Below, piece by piece: positions 18,225 to 27,196 of a stretch of 64,000 nt of DNA. The position numbers were made by a program, and so were the translations under genes. Below the pieces are notes generated by a model. That model was not told the DNA's origin, ran no database searches, and was given only the letters and a program-made list of their open reading frames with translations. Source of the DNA: Niveispirillum sp943370215 (GTDB lineage: Bacteria > Pseudomonadota > Alphaproteobacteria > Azospirillales > Azospirillaceae); the NCBI GenBank assembly GCA_943370215.1, contig CALRQC020000013.1, positions 1 to 64,000 of the forward strand, read 5' to 3'. Within the stretch, counting starts at the first letter, position 1, and each line of letters opens with the position of its first letter.

Positions 18225-19731
18225 GGTTTATCTCCGGGGTTGGCACCGGTGCGGGCGGTGCGTTTGTGCGCAGCAGGCCCGGCGGCACGCCGGCGGCATC
18301 GGCCAGAAAGCGGGCGCAGGCGGTCAGATCGGCGGTGGCCAGCGCCTCGGTTCCCAGGGCGCTGATACTTTCCAGCCAGCGCAGGGTGACCTCTGCGTCC
18401 CGCTGGGCCTGGGCGCGGGCCAGCGGCGACAGGATGCGGATGGCCACATTGCGCCCATCCACGGCGATATCGGGCACCAGCCCGCGCCGCCGCAGAATGG
18501 CCAGACAGCGCCGCACCAGCGGCACCAGCAGTTCCGATTGCAGCCGGCCGAAGGTGGCCCCCAGCAGGCGGGTCATCTCCGCACTGCGCTCCAGCACCTC
18601 CGTCGCCGTCATACGGGGAGAGTTGAGCGGGGCCAGCCGGTCGGCCAACAGGGCATGGCGGATGCGGGCACGCAGATCATCCAGCACCAACTGGCTGATA
18701 TCGAAGCGGCCGGGGCTGGCCAGCGGCGTCAACCCGGCCGACCCTACCGCCTTGGGAATGATGGCACCGGGCACCAGCCGCACGGCCGCCGGATTCAACA
18801 CCCCGTCATCATCCGCCTGCCAGATGCCGGTGACGGCGATGCTGGCATTTTTCAGCACCAGTTCCACCACCTTGTTGGCGGTCTTGATATCGGGCAGGGC
18901 CTTCATCACCGGGCTGCGGCCATAGCTTTCACCGGGGGCCTTCAGCCAGCGGAAGGCGATGAAGGGCATCTCGCTGAAATGGCCGTCGGACAGCAGCAGC
19001 GGCCCGTCATCGCCCTCCATCACCACCCGCCAGCGCCAGCCGCCGGCCGCATCCGGCTCCACCAGTTCCACGCAGGTGAAGCGGCGTTGCGGGTTTTCCA
19101 AGCCGGCTTGCCGCAGCCAGCCGGGCAGGGCATCCACGCCAAAGCGGGCCGTCAGCCCATCCAGCGTCAGCGGCACCTGACGGAACAGCCGGTCCAGCCG
19201 ACCCTCCTCTCCCTCCTCCAGCGCCAGATCGGCCAGCGGCACGGCGGTGAAGCGCAGGGCGGCGGGGGCACCCGGTGGTGCCTCTTCCACCAGCAGACAG
19301 CCGGTGCCACCGGTCACCACATCCAGAAAGGCCTGATGCGCCTCCACCGCGAAGTTGGACCGGTCGATCTGGCCCTGCAGGCTGGCCGCCATCTGGTCCA
19401 GCAACGGGGCGATCGGGTCGCGCAGGTCGGCTTCCAGCGCCGGACCGGGTTCCAGACCGGCCCAGCGGGACCAGGGCGGGGTCAATTGCCCCAGCAGGGC
19501 GGCGGCCAACTGATCCACCGCATCGGCGGCTGTACCGTCGAACAGCCGCTCCCCCCGGCGTTGACCGGGGCCGGCCCCCCGGGTGAAAGCGGCGCTGTGC
19601 GGCAGGGCATGATCATAACAATCCTGCCACAGGCTCTCCCACACAGCGCGGCGTTCCAGCGCGCGGGCATGGCGGTCCAGCAGGGCACGCGCCAGCGCTG
19701 CGCGGTCCGCCGCCTGTTCATCTGTGGCCAT
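18217..19731 (-). CDS. Phage portal (head-tail connector) protein, T7 gp8-like
   Basis: A 504-residue portal of the podoviral head-to-tail connector family. Characteristic parts are the N-terminal helices with RRAVWESLWQDCYDHALPHS, LFDGTAADAVDQLAAALLGQLTPPW, the segment APGESYGRSPVMKALPDIKT, and MTATEVLERSAEM with the following long helix. A ring of twelve would sit at one capsid vertex and form the DNA channel. Length matches the family and no disruption is visible, so it could be functional. Confidence 0.92.
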   Translation of the reverse strand: MATDEQAADRAALARALLDRHARALERRAVWESLWQDCYDHALPHSAAFTRGAGPGQRRGERLFDGTAADAVDQLAAALLGQLTPPWSRWAGLEPGPALEADLRDPIAPLLDQMAASLQGQIDRSNFAVEAHQAFLDVVTGGTGCLLVEEAPPGAPAALRFTAVPLADLALEEGEEGRLDRLFRQVPLTLDGLTARFGVDALPGWLRQAGLENPQRRFTCVELVEPDAAGGWRWRVVMEGDDGPLLLSDGHFSEMPFIAFRWLKAPGESYGRSPVMKALPDIKTANKVVELVLKNASIAVTGIWQADDDGVLNPAAVRLVPGAIIPKAVGSAGLTPLASPGRFDISQLVLDDLRARIRHALLADRLAPLNSPRMTATEVLERSAEMTRLLGATFGRLQSELLVPLVRRCLAILRRRGLVPDIAVDGRNVAIRILSPLARAQAQRDAEVTLRWLESISALGTEALATADLTACARFLADAAGVPPGLLRTNAPPAPVPTPEINHA

Positions 19732-19734
19732 GGG

Positions 19735-20445
19735 TCATTCCCCCAGCAGGTTTTTGCGGGTGGGGCCCAGGCCGCTGGGCAACAGGATGCCGCGCCAGCC
19801 GGTGGCGATGGTGCCCGCCCGCCCGGCGCTGCGACGCAGCAGGCTGGTTTCCGCTGCCGTCGGTTCGGTTGCTTGCCCGGCGGTTGGGGGCTGGTTGGTG
19901 GCTAACGGGGTGGCCGGCTGCAGCGGTGCGGGGCTGGTGGGCAGGGTGACGGGGGCAGGCGTACCGGCAGATTTGCCGGAAGAGACGAGTCGGGCCATTT
20001 CCATGCTCCGTGAAAGGGGAATGGGCGGCAGGTGGCCGCCCAGATGGCGGTAAAGCTGATAGGGGGTCAGCACCCAGGGCGCCCGCAGTCCCAGCAGCCG
20101 CTTCACCACCTCCACGCAGGTGAAGGGGGCGAGTGGCGGGGCCCAGGGGGCCGAATGTCGACGGGGCGGGTTCGTCAGGAAAAAATTCAGGGTGATCAGC
20201 CCCTGATGGCGAAACCAGCCGGCCAGTTCCACCACCGTGCATGGCGGATGCAGGGCCAGTTCCATCCGGTCGATCAGCGGATCGACACTGATCCAGCCGC
20301 CTGGTTCCGGCCCATCCGCTGATGCCGGCAGAACGGCGAAGACATGCCGGAATCCCGGCCGCAACAAGCGCAGCAGCGGCAATTCGCTATCCCCGCAGAA
20401 TACCACCAGGGCGGGTATTGCCGGTGGGGGCGGCGGGGCGGTCAC
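19735..20445 (-). CDS. Hypothetical phage-cluster protein
   Basis: A 236-residue protein of unknown function, starting at GTG with its first bases overlapping the end of the upstream gene (GTGA). The N-terminal half looks globular (ALVVFCGDSELPLLRLLRPGF), a Pro/Thr-rich linker covers about residues 160-195, and the tail has RAGTIATGWRGILLPSGLG followed by RKNLLGE, a pattern seen in small phage accessory proteins. It lies 4 bases before the portal gene. It could be the small terminase or another packaging protein, but nothing in the sequence proves it. Confidence 0.55.
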   Translation of the reverse strand: MTAPPPPPAIPALVVFCGDSELPLLRLLRPGFRHVFAVLPASADGPEPGGWISVDPLIDRMELALHPPCTVVELAGWFRHQGLITLNFFLTNPPRRHSAPWAPPLAPFTCVEVVKRLLGLRAPWVLTPYQLYRHLGGHLPPIPLSRSMEMARLVSSGKSAGTPAPVTLPTSPAPLQPATPLATNQPPTAGQATEPTAAETSLLRRSAGRAGTIATGWRGILLPSGLGPTRKNLLGE

Positions 20446-20822
20446 AGGATGATGCCCTTGCTGCGCAGGATCGGTTCCATCCGCCCCAGCGCTTCATTCC
20501 ACAGGAGCCAGTCGGTCTCCTCTTGTGCCCGGTCACGTTCTGGCGCCAGCATTTGCCGGCCATAGCGGGCCAGCACCTGCAGATGCTCCTGCAGCAGCCG
20601 GCCTTGGCGGTAGAGCCGTTCCACCACCTTCAGAATGTCTCCCGGCTCGCAAGGGCGGGGCTGTAATGCTTGGCCGGCGCGCACCCGCGCCCCCTCCAGC
20701 AGGGCCTTGTGGGCCTGTATGGTCCAGAACCAAACCTCCTCCACATCGGCAAAGGGGAAGGTATTGGGGGGCATATCATCCACCCGTTGGCGCGGCGTGG
20801 CATGGAGTGGGATGCTTGGCAT
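20442..20822 (-). CDS. Conserved hypothetical protein at head of phage operon
   Basis: A 126-residue, largely helical protein. It has a central WFWTIQAHKALLEGARV, a RPCEPGDILKVVERLYR segment and a C-terminal WNEALGRMEPILRSKGI. I recall similar small proteins in alphaproteobacteria, but no function. The ATG at 20822 has AGGATGATGCC upstream and is preferred to in-frame codons reaching back into the regulator's leader. It is the first gene of the portal operon and is divergent from the S24 regulator, 117 bases away. Confidence 0.65.
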   Translation of the reverse strand: MPSIPLHATPRQRVDDMPPNTFPFADVEEVWFWTIQAHKALLEGARVRAGQALQPRPCEPGDILKVVERLYRQGRLLQEHLQVLARYGRQMLAPERDRAQEETDWLLWNEALGRMEPILRSKGIIL

Positions 20823-20855
20823 GGCATCATCCTTTTGTGAGGAATTTGATCCTTT

Positions 20856-20870
20856 GTTCTCATTATGTAC
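20856..20870. promoter_or_regulatory. Near-match to an alphaproteobacterial LexA box
   Basis: GTTC-N7-GTAC differs at one position from the alphaproteobacterial SOS box GTTC-N7-GTTC. It lies in the divergent gap between the S24 regulator and the portal operon. One such match is expected by chance fairly often, so this is only a hint of DNA-damage control. Confidence 0.2.
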
Positions 20871-20939
20871 GCTCGATGTCAAGAGGGATATGAAAATCAT
20901 CCTAGGGACCATCGGGGCGAAATATGGGATATTTCTCCC

Positions 20940-21587
20940 ATGCTCAAGCATTCAGACATATGGCATGCCATTGACCAATTGGCGCAGCGGCACGGCCTCT
21001 CGGCGTCCGGGCTGGCTAAGCGTGGCGGTCTGGACCCGACAACCTTCAACAAGTCCAAGCGGACCACCCCGGACGGCAAGCTGCGCTGGCCGTCCACGGA
21101 AAGCATTGCCAAGGTGCTGGAAGCGACAGGCAGCAGTTTCACCGACTTTGTTGGGATGGCTGATGGCGCCGGTACACCTGGCACGGTACCGCCCCCGGTG
21201 CTGCGCCGCATTCCGGTGATTGGGTATGCCCAGGCGGGCAACCAGGGCTATTTCGACGATGCCGGCTATCCGGTCGGCAATGGCTGGGACGAGCTGGAAT
21301 TTCCCCATGTCGCCGATGAGCGGGCCTATGCGCTGGAAATTTCCGGCGACAGCATGGAACCGGTCTATCGCGACGGCGATATCATCATCGTCTCCCCGGC
21401 CGAAAATCTGCGGCGCGGTGACCGGGTGGTGGTACGCACGCGGGAGGGGGAGGTGATGGCCAAGCAGTTGCTGCGCCAGACCGCCAACCGCATTGATCTG
21501 ATGTCGTTGAACAAGGCCCATCCCGACCGTAGCTTGGCCATGGGGGAGGTTGCCTGGATCGCCCGTATCATCTGGGCCAGCCAATAG
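20940..21587 (+). CDS. S24 peptidase-type repressor (CI/LexA-like)
   Basis: A 215-residue regulator. The N-terminal 60 residues form a helix-turn-helix (HGLSASGLAKRGGLDPTTFNKSKR). The C-terminal half is a LexA/CI-type serine protease domain with the nucleophile in EISGDSMEPVYRDGD and the catalytic Lys in GEVMAKQLL. Such proteins repress promoters and self-cleave on RecA activation, or act through the domain alone. It is divergent from the portal operon, so phage-gene control is likely but unproven. The same family also occurs outside prophages. Confidence 0.85.
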   Translation: MLKHSDIWHAIDQLAQRHGLSASGLAKRGGLDPTTFNKSKRTTPDGKLRWPSTESIAKVLEATGSSFTDFVGMADGAGTPGTVPPPVLRRIPVIGYAQAGNQGYFDDAGYPVGNGWDELEFPHVADERAYALEISGDSMEPVYRDGDIIIVSPAENLRRGDRVVVRTREGEVMAKQLLRQTANRIDLMSLNKAHPDRSLAMGEVAWIARIIWASQ

Positions 21588-21730
21588 GGAAATGAATGCA
21601 CACAGAGGTAGGCATTCAGCACTTGCCCAAGAAAATCCTAGGATAAAAATCCTTTACAAATCCCGTTCTCTTCCCATATAGCTGTCTGTATGGCGCTGCG
21701 CAGGCGCGCGCACAGGCGAAGGGGGAGATC

Positions 21731-22039
21731 ATGCCGGCGGCGTATCCAGGGGCGATTGATCCGTTGGGCGATTTGCACTGCCGTTATGAGGGGGCCTTGC
21801 CACGGCGTGCCCGGCAGGAGGCGTTGGCCGGCGGCAAGGCGGCCCTGCAGGCCATGCGGGCCGATGCCGCGCGGCGCCTGCTGGCGGATCAATGTGCCGG
21901 CGCGCGGCTGGCGGTGGCGCGCCGGCGCGCCATGTTGACGGGCGGTCACTGTCGGCGTGATCGCTGGCTGGCCCGGCTGGTGGCTGAGCTGACACTGGCG
22001 CGGACCAACGCCATGCGGGCTTGGCATCACCGCCCATGA
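21731..22039 (+). CDS. Hypothetical Arg/Ala-rich protein
   Basis: A 102-residue protein, strongly basic and helical, with ARRLLADQCAGARLAVARRRA in the middle and a GDLHCRYEG segment near the N-terminus. No family was recognised. GGGGGAGATC directly precedes the ATG, which supports translation. It lies between the S24 regulator and irr on the same strand; it may belong to neither. Confidence 0.5.
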   Translation: MPAAYPGAIDPLGDLHCRYEGALPRRARQEALAGGKAALQAMRADAARRLLADQCAGARLAVARRRAMLTGGHCRRDRWLARLVAELTLARTNAMRAWHHRP

Positions 22040-22188
22040 TCCTGGCAAGCCCGCAGTGGTCGCCGGGTCAGCGGGCGCCGATAGCGCAGAGCTGACTCGC
22101 AGGATTGCACGCCCCCTTGCCAAGCCTGCCCTTCTGCGCCAAATGACGGCCATCACACAGCTTCCATGAAACGGCCCACCCCCACCGC

Positions 22189-22656
22189 ATGGCAGATATG
22201 ACCGCGTCCTTTGATCCGCCCGACGATAGTTGCCGGGACACCACTGATCGTTGCTGTGCCGCCACAGCGGCCCGTCTGGCCGAGGCGGGGCTGCGGCCAA
22301 CGCGTCAGCGGCTGGCTCTGGCCAAGCTGTTGTTCGATGCTGGTCACCGCCATGTCACGGCTGAACAACTGCATGGAGAGGCGCTGGAGGCGCGGATGCA
22401 GGTCTCCCTGGCCACGGTCTATAATACCCTGAACCAGTTCCGGGAGGCCGGGCTGCTGCGGGAAGTGGTGGTGGAGGCTGGGCGCGCCTATTTCGATACA
22501 AATATCGATGACCATCATCATTTTTTCCACGAAAGCAGTGGCCAACTGCGCGACATTTGCGGGCGTCAACTGCATGTGGCTGGTATCCCGGACCTGCCAG
22601 CAGGGGCACGTATCGCCCGGATCGACGTCATCATCCGTCTGGCCGATGGCGATTGA
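22189..22656 (+). CDS. irr: Fur family iron response regulator Irr
   Basis: A 155-residue Fur-superfamily repressor of the Irr type, which controls haem and iron genes in alphaproteobacteria. The DNA-binding domain holds LRPTRQRLALAKLLF and TAEQLHGEAL, then QVSLATVYNTLNQFREAGLL. The dimerisation domain has the Irr hallmark DDHHHFF, where the His cluster binds haem or metal, and RIDVIIRL at the end. The N-terminal Cys-Pro haem regulatory motif of Bradyrhizobium Irr is absent, as in many Irr proteins. Start at ATG 22189; MTASF three codons later is also possible. Confidence 0.88.
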   Translation: MADMTASFDPPDDSCRDTTDRCCAATAARLAEAGLRPTRQRLALAKLLFDAGHRHVTAEQLHGEALEARMQVSLATVYNTLNQFREAGLLREVVVEAGRAYFDTNIDDHHHFFHESSGQLRDICGRQLHVAGIPDLPAGARIARIDVIIRLADGD

Positions 22657-22796
22657 TATCTCTTAAGGACTGTCGAGCCGGAACTGTGGGGCCCGGCGCA
22701 GCCTGCATCATTGCGGAGTGTTGCCCGGAAACGTAGAGTGAGTTGAACCATGACTAGGCCCCACTGGCATCCGTCGGTACCGGGGCGGGAGATTTC

Positions 22797-25322
22797 ATGC
22801 GCAAAGTCCTGATGGGCGGCCTTGCCATGCTGGCGGGCGTTCAGCTTGCCGGAACGGCCGTCGATCTACGGGCCGGCTGGCGGGACTATGCCGCTGCGCG
22901 TGAGATTGCGGAGCTGAAGCAGATAAGCCAGCATCTGCTGGTGGCGGCCCGCGATCATGCGATTGAAACCGGGCTGGTCAATCTGCTGCTGGAATCGGCC
23001 CATATGCCGGGTGCCCCCCAGGCGGATCTGGGCCAGCAGATCGCCCGCCACCGCCGGGAGTCGGATATGGCGGTGGAAGCGGCCCTGGCGGAATTGCAGC
23101 GGGTGAATGTGGATGCCTCCCTGACGGAAGATGTGGCTTCCCTCCAGGTGGCGACCTCCCGATTGCGTGAGGTCAGGCCCCGCATGGAACGCCGTCTTCT
23201 GGGTGAGGCCAGTACAGCACAACTGGAAAATCCGCTCTCTCTGGCGGAATGGCAGGATGCGACGCAGAGCCAGTCAGCCGCCCTGTTGACCCTGTTGCGG
23301 GAGATCAACCGCCCGTCCCTGTCAGTGGGTGGGGCGGCCGGTGCGGCGGAGATGCTGGCCCGTGAGGCCATCAAGCTGCGCCAGGTTGCGGGTGCCGATA
23401 TGGCGATGCTGTATCGGCTGACCATGATGAGCGAGAAACCCGATCCGGATATGACCGCAACCCTGGTTACCGGTTTGGGAATTTCCTGGCGCAACCTGCG
23501 GGAGGCGGCCGACGGCACCACCCTGCCGGATCCTGTCCGTCTGGCCGTCGGTCAGATGGAGACGGCGCTGTTCCAGCGCTATGTCCCCCTGCGCCGGGCC
23601 ATTCTGGACGCGGTGGCCCAGGGGGAGGCAGAGGGGGCAGAGCGGGCGCGGCTGCCGGAACTCATGCGTACCGGCACCGGTGTGCTGAACGCGTCGGGCG
23701 ATCTGATCGCTGTTGCCATCAATGCCGCGACGGAAGCCACGGATCAGGCCAAGGCAGCGGCGCGCCAACGACTCTGGCTCAACGGCATGGAACTGGCATT
23801 GGCTTTGCTGGCCCTGATTGTGGCCATGCATCTGATTCGCCGCCGTGTGCTGCTGCCCATCCAGAACATGACCAGCGCCATGCGCGCGGTGGCGGGGGGT
23901 GATTTGTCGGCGCCGCTGCCGGAAAAGCTGTTCAGCCGGGAACTGCGCGCCATGGCGGCCGCTGTGGCGGTATTCAAGGAAAATGCCCGCCAGTTGCAGA
24001 CGGAGAACCGGGAGCGCCGCCGCATGGAGCGGCAATTGACGGTGGAGCGCGGCATCCTGGAGATGGCCGCCGCCGGTGCCCCGCTGGAAGAAATTCTGGA
24101 TGCGCTGTGCCGGGGCATGGAACAGCAGTTGGATGATGCGCTCTGTTCGGTGGTGCTGTTGCGGGAAGATGGGTTGCATATCTCGGTGGCCGCCGCCCCC
24201 AACATGCCGCCGAAGATTGCAGCAGCCTATGAGGGGATCAGCATCGGACCGGAAATGGGTTCCTGCGGTACTGCCATCTATCGCCGTATGCCCATCATCG
24301 TCACCGATGTGGAAAACGATCCGCGTTGGGAGAAGTTCAAGGATGTCGTGCTGCCGCATGGGCTGCGTTCCTGCTGGTCGCTGCCCATTCTGACGGCAGA
24401 GGGGGAGGCATTGGGCGCCTTCGCCATCTATAGTCGGCAGGTGCGGGAGCCCAAGGATTGGGAGATGGAGCGGGCCCGCCGGGCGGTGCAACTGGCCTCG
24501 CTGACCATTTCCAGCCGGCGGGCGGCCGAACAGCTTGAACAGGCCAAGGCGCAGGCCGAACTGGGCAGCCGCACCAAGACGGAATTCCTGGCCAATATGA
24601 GCCATGAGCTGCGCACCCCGCTGAATGCCATCATCGGTTTTGCCGAAGTGCTGGAAAGCGAGCTGCAGGGGGCGGAGGCGGCTGGCAAGCCCATGGCCAC
24701 GGCAGCCTATGCCGGCGATATCATCGCGTCGGGCCGCCATCTGCTGACGCTGATCAACGATATCCTGGACGTCTCCAAGATGGAGGCCGGGCGGGTGGAA
24801 CTGCGGGAACGCATTTGCGGGGTGGAGGAACTGGTGCGCGGTTGCGAGCGCATCGTGCGCGCCCGCGCCATGGAACGTCGCCTCAATCTGGTGGTGCAGG
24901 TGGCCGACGGGATGCCGCCCATCCTGGTGGATGATGTGAAATTCAAGCAGATCGTGCTGAACCTTCTCTCCAACGCCGTGAAATTCACCGCCCCCGGCGG
25001 CACGGTGAAGTTGATCGCCGGGGTGGACCCGGCGCGCGGTGTCAGCGTGTCTGTCAGCGATACCGGCATCGGCATCAAGCCGGAGGATCTGGCCAAGGTC
25101 TTCGTGCCCTTCCATCAGGTCGATAATGTCTATGCCCGCTCCAACCCCGGCACCGGGCTGGGGTTGACCCTGTCCAAGGGATTGACGGAACTGCATGGCG
25201 GGCGCATGACCATCGACAGCGTGTTTGGCGAGGGTACCACCGTCACCGTCAACCTGCCGCCTGCGCGTATCGTCTGGACGGAGGCGGGCAATGGTCTGCC
25301 GCTTCCCCTGCCCATGCGCTGA
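22797..25322 (+). CDS. Hybrid-free sensor histidine kinase with GAF domain
   Basis: An 841-residue membrane sensor kinase. One membrane segment lies near residues 5-22 and another near 328-347, enclosing a periplasmic helical sensor of about 300 residues. A HAMP domain (RRVLLPIQNMTSAMRAVAGG) follows, then a GAF domain (about 420-570; MGSCGTAIYRRMPIIVTDV), then HisKA with the phospho-His in NMSHELRTPLN near 602 and a HATPase with NLLSNAVKFT, DTGIGI and GTGLGLTLSKGL. There is no receiver domain and no adjacent response regulator, so its partner is elsewhere. Confidence 0.92.
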   Translation: MRKVLMGGLAMLAGVQLAGTAVDLRAGWRDYAAAREIAELKQISQHLLVAARDHAIETGLVNLLLESAHMPGAPQADLGQQIARHRRESDMAVEAALAELQRVNVDASLTEDVASLQVATSRLREVRPRMERRLLGEASTAQLENPLSLAEWQDATQSQSAALLTLLREINRPSLSVGGAAGAAEMLAREAIKLRQVAGADMAMLYRLTMMSEKPDPDMTATLVTGLGISWRNLREAADGTTLPDPVRLAVGQMETALFQRYVPLRRAILDAVAQGEAEGAERARLPELMRTGTGVLNASGDLIAVAINAATEATDQAKAAARQRLWLNGMELALALLALIVAMHLIRRRVLLPIQNMTSAMRAVAGGDLSAPLPEKLFSRELRAMAAAVAVFKENARQLQTENRERRRMERQLTVERGILEMAAAGAPLEEILDALCRGMEQQLDDALCSVVLLREDGLHISVAAAPNMPPKIAAAYEGISIGPEMGSCGTAIYRRMPIIVTDVENDPRWEKFKDVVLPHGLRSCWSLPILTAEGEALGAFAIYSRQVREPKDWEMERARRAVQLASLTISSRRAAEQLEQAKAQAELGSRTKTEFLANMSHELRTPLNAIIGFAEVLESELQGAEAAGKPMATAAYAGDIIASGRHLLTLINDILDVSKMEAGRVELRERICGVEELVRGCERIVRARAMERRLNLVVQVADGMPPILVDDVKFKQIVLNLLSNAVKFTAPGGTVKLIAGVDPARGVSVSVSDTGIGIKPEDLAKVFVPFHQVDNVYARSNPGTGLGLTLSKGLTELHGGRMTIDSVFGEGTTVTVNLPPARIVWTEAGNGLPLPLPMR

Positions 25323-25436
25323 CGGGCCGGAAGGGGTAAGCCCCCTGGCAACTGGCGTCGGCGAAACCGGGGCGGCAAGGTGCCTGGTGTGGTGCCCGTC
25401 CCTTTTGTGTTCATCAACCAGACCAGGAAAGACAGC

Positions 25437-25850
25437 ATGATCGATCATTGCCGCGCGCTTATCTACGCCATGGTTCTGGCCTCGGCCGCTGATGGCGACA
25501 TGACGGATGCCGAACTGATGACCATCGGGGAGAATGTCCGCTCCCTGCCTGCCTTCCAGGGTTTCTCGGCGGATAATCTGCCCGCCGTGGCACGTGAATG
25601 CACCGAACTGCTGGCCGGGCCTGATGGGCTGGACCACACCATAGATGCCATCCGCCAGGCCCTGGGCAAGCCGCTGCGGGAGACCGCTTATATGCTGGCC
25701 TGCGAGGTGGTGGCTGCTGATCGCACCGCCAGCCAGGAGGAATTGCGGATGCTGGAAATACTGCGTCACCGGCTGGATGTGGACCGGCTGACCGCCGCCG
25801 CCCTGGAGCGTGGCGCCCGTGCCCGCCATACGGGCGGGCCGGCGGTTTAG
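25437..25850 (+). CDS. TerB family tellurite resistance-like protein
   Basis: A 137-residue TerB-fold protein. The all-helical core carries acidic loop motifs, AADGDMTDAELMTI near residue 18 and AADRTASQEELRMLEIL near 96, which in TerB bind metal ions. In alphaproteobacteria these stand-alone proteins have no proven role and need not confer tellurite resistance. ATG 25437 is chosen because AGGAAAGACAGC precedes it and the family begins there. It follows the GAF kinase by about 115 bases on the same strand. Confidence 0.85.
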   Translation: MIDHCRALIYAMVLASAADGDMTDAELMTIGENVRSLPAFQGFSADNLPAVARECTELLAGPDGLDHTIDAIRQALGKPLRETAYMLACEVVAADRTASQEELRMLEILRHRLDVDRLTAAALERGARARHTGGPAV

Positions 25851-25889
25851 AAGGCTTTCCGGAATTTCTATTTTATAGCAAATGCTTAG

Positions 25890-25919
25890 CCCTCATTCCC
25901 GCAAAGGCGGGAATGAGGG
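25890..25919. repeat. Half REP element, family A variant
   Basis: A single hairpin with perfect 13-base arms (CCCTCATTCCCGC paired with GCGGGAATGAGGG) and a 4-base loop. It shares the ATTCCCGC/GCGGGAAT core of the family A repeats but lacks the second hairpin. It lies between the converging terB and histidine kinase genes and could help terminate transcription of both. Confidence 0.8.
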
Positions 25920-25942
25920 TGGTGATGGGGCGAGGCTTTATG

Positions 25943-27196
25943 TCACGCCGACAGGCGCTTTTCCGCCAGATTGATCGGTACCGCCACCCTTTCCCCTGCG
26001 GGCAACGGTGGCGGCTGATATTCCGGGGATTGGCTGGGGAAGCGGGCCAGGAACAAGGCCCCCCCTTCTGCAGAGCGGCTGACCGTCAGGCTGCCGCCCA
26101 GCCGCTGGGTCACCTGGCAATAGGCCAGATAAAGCCCCAGGCCGCTGCCGCCCTGGACCCGCTTTGTGGTGAAGAACGGCTCGAAAATATGCGGCATGGC
26201 CTCGGGTGTGATGCCCACCCCATTGTCGGCCACGCGCAATTCCACCCAGCCTTCACTATCCTGGCCAAGGGAGATGACGATTTCCCCTGACCGTCCGTCC
26301 GGGAAGGCGTGGGTGATGGCATTGACCAGCAGATTGGTCACCACCTGTGCCACCGCATCAGGGTAAAGATCGACCTGCAAGCGGCTGGCCCCGGTCAGAC
26401 CGATCTTGTGCGGTGACTTGCGGGTCTGTGGCCGCAGGCTGATCAACACCTCGTCGATATAGCCGACAAGATCGAAGCGCCGCCGATCCTGCCGGGTCCG
26501 GTCTACCGCCACATGCTTGAAGCTTTCGATCAGGCGGGCAGCGCGTTCCATGTTGGATTGCAGGATCCGGGCGGCCAGCGCCGTGGCCTCGATATAATCC
26601 TGCATCTGTTCCCGCCGCAGGGTGGCCTTGGCCAGCCCTTCCTGGATGCCCCGCGTCTCCTGCATCAGCCGGGTGGAGGCGGACAGGGCGGTGCCCACGG
26701 GGGTTGCCACCTCATGGGCGATGCCGGCCACCAGCCGGCCCAGCGAGGCCATCTTTTCCGCCTGGATCAGCTCTTCCTGGGTACCGCGCAGCCGGGCCAG
26801 CGCCTCTTCCGCCTGTCGGCGGGCGTCGCGCTCCCCCTGCATCACCCGGCGTAGATTGGTCATCATCCGGGCCAGCAATGCCGCCACGCCGACGCCCATC
26901 AGGGCGGCCAGGACCAAGCCCGGCCCGGCCTGCAGCAGATAGAGCGTCAACCCGGTTCCAGCCAGGATGCCCGGCAGCAGGTGCAGGCCGCCAAAGCAGA
27001 GGATCAGCAGGGCGAAAACGGCCGGCAGCCATATCATCGGCAATGCCATGTCGATTGGCAAAGGCACCGTCCGTCCTAGCCATCCGACCGCCCCATAGGC
27101 CGGGAGAAGCAGGAGATTGAGCGACAGCAGGCGCATTTTCCCCACGAGACAGCCCCCCATTGGCCGGCCGGTTCCACGAGCGTGGGTTTCCGACAT
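25943..27196 (-). CDS. Membrane sensor histidine kinase
   Basis: A 417-residue kinase. The N-terminal third has four to five hydrophobic segments (about 22-125) and no evident periplasmic domain. A coiled coil (RRQAEEALARLRGTQEEL) leads to the phosphoacceptor segment LVAGIAHEVATPVGTALSAS, where His is followed by the HExxTPxG variant seen in HEINTPIG-type kinases. The ATPase domain has NLLVNAITHAF, VADNGVGI, EPFFTTK and GSGLGLYLAYCQV. It is convergent with terB. No response regulator is adjacent. Confidence 0.9.
   Translation of the reverse strand: MSETHARGTGRPMGGCLVGKMRLLSLNLLLLPAYGAVGWLGRTVPLPIDMALPMIWLPAVFALLILCFGGLHLLPGILAGTGLTLYLLQAGPGLVLAALMGVGVAALLARMMTNLRRVMQGERDARRQAEEALARLRGTQEELIQAEKMASLGRLVAGIAHEVATPVGTALSASTRLMQETRGIQEGLAKATLRREQMQDYIEATALAARILQSNMERAARLIESFKHVAVDRTRQDRRRFDLVGYIDEVLISLRPQTRKSPHKIGLTGASRLQVDLYPDAVAQVVTNLLVNAITHAFPDGRSGEIVISLGQDSEGWVELRVADNGVGITPEAMPHIFEPFFTTKRVQGGSGLGLYLAYCQVTQRLGGSLTVSRSAEGGALFLARFPSQSPEYQPPPLPAGERVAVPINLAEKRLSA

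Noticed and set aside
17273..20822. Phage attachment sites or integrase at the block ends
   Set aside because: I found no integrase gene, and the tRNA-Ser at 1935 is too far from either block and has no visible duplicated 3' end nearby.
23322..25829. An 835-codon open frame opposite the GAF histidine kinase
   Set aside because: Antisense shadow; the plus strand encodes a complete kinase with all motifs.
25437..25850. Tellurite resistance operon
   Set aside because: Only a stand-alone TerB-fold gene is present; no terC, terD or terZ genes are nearby.
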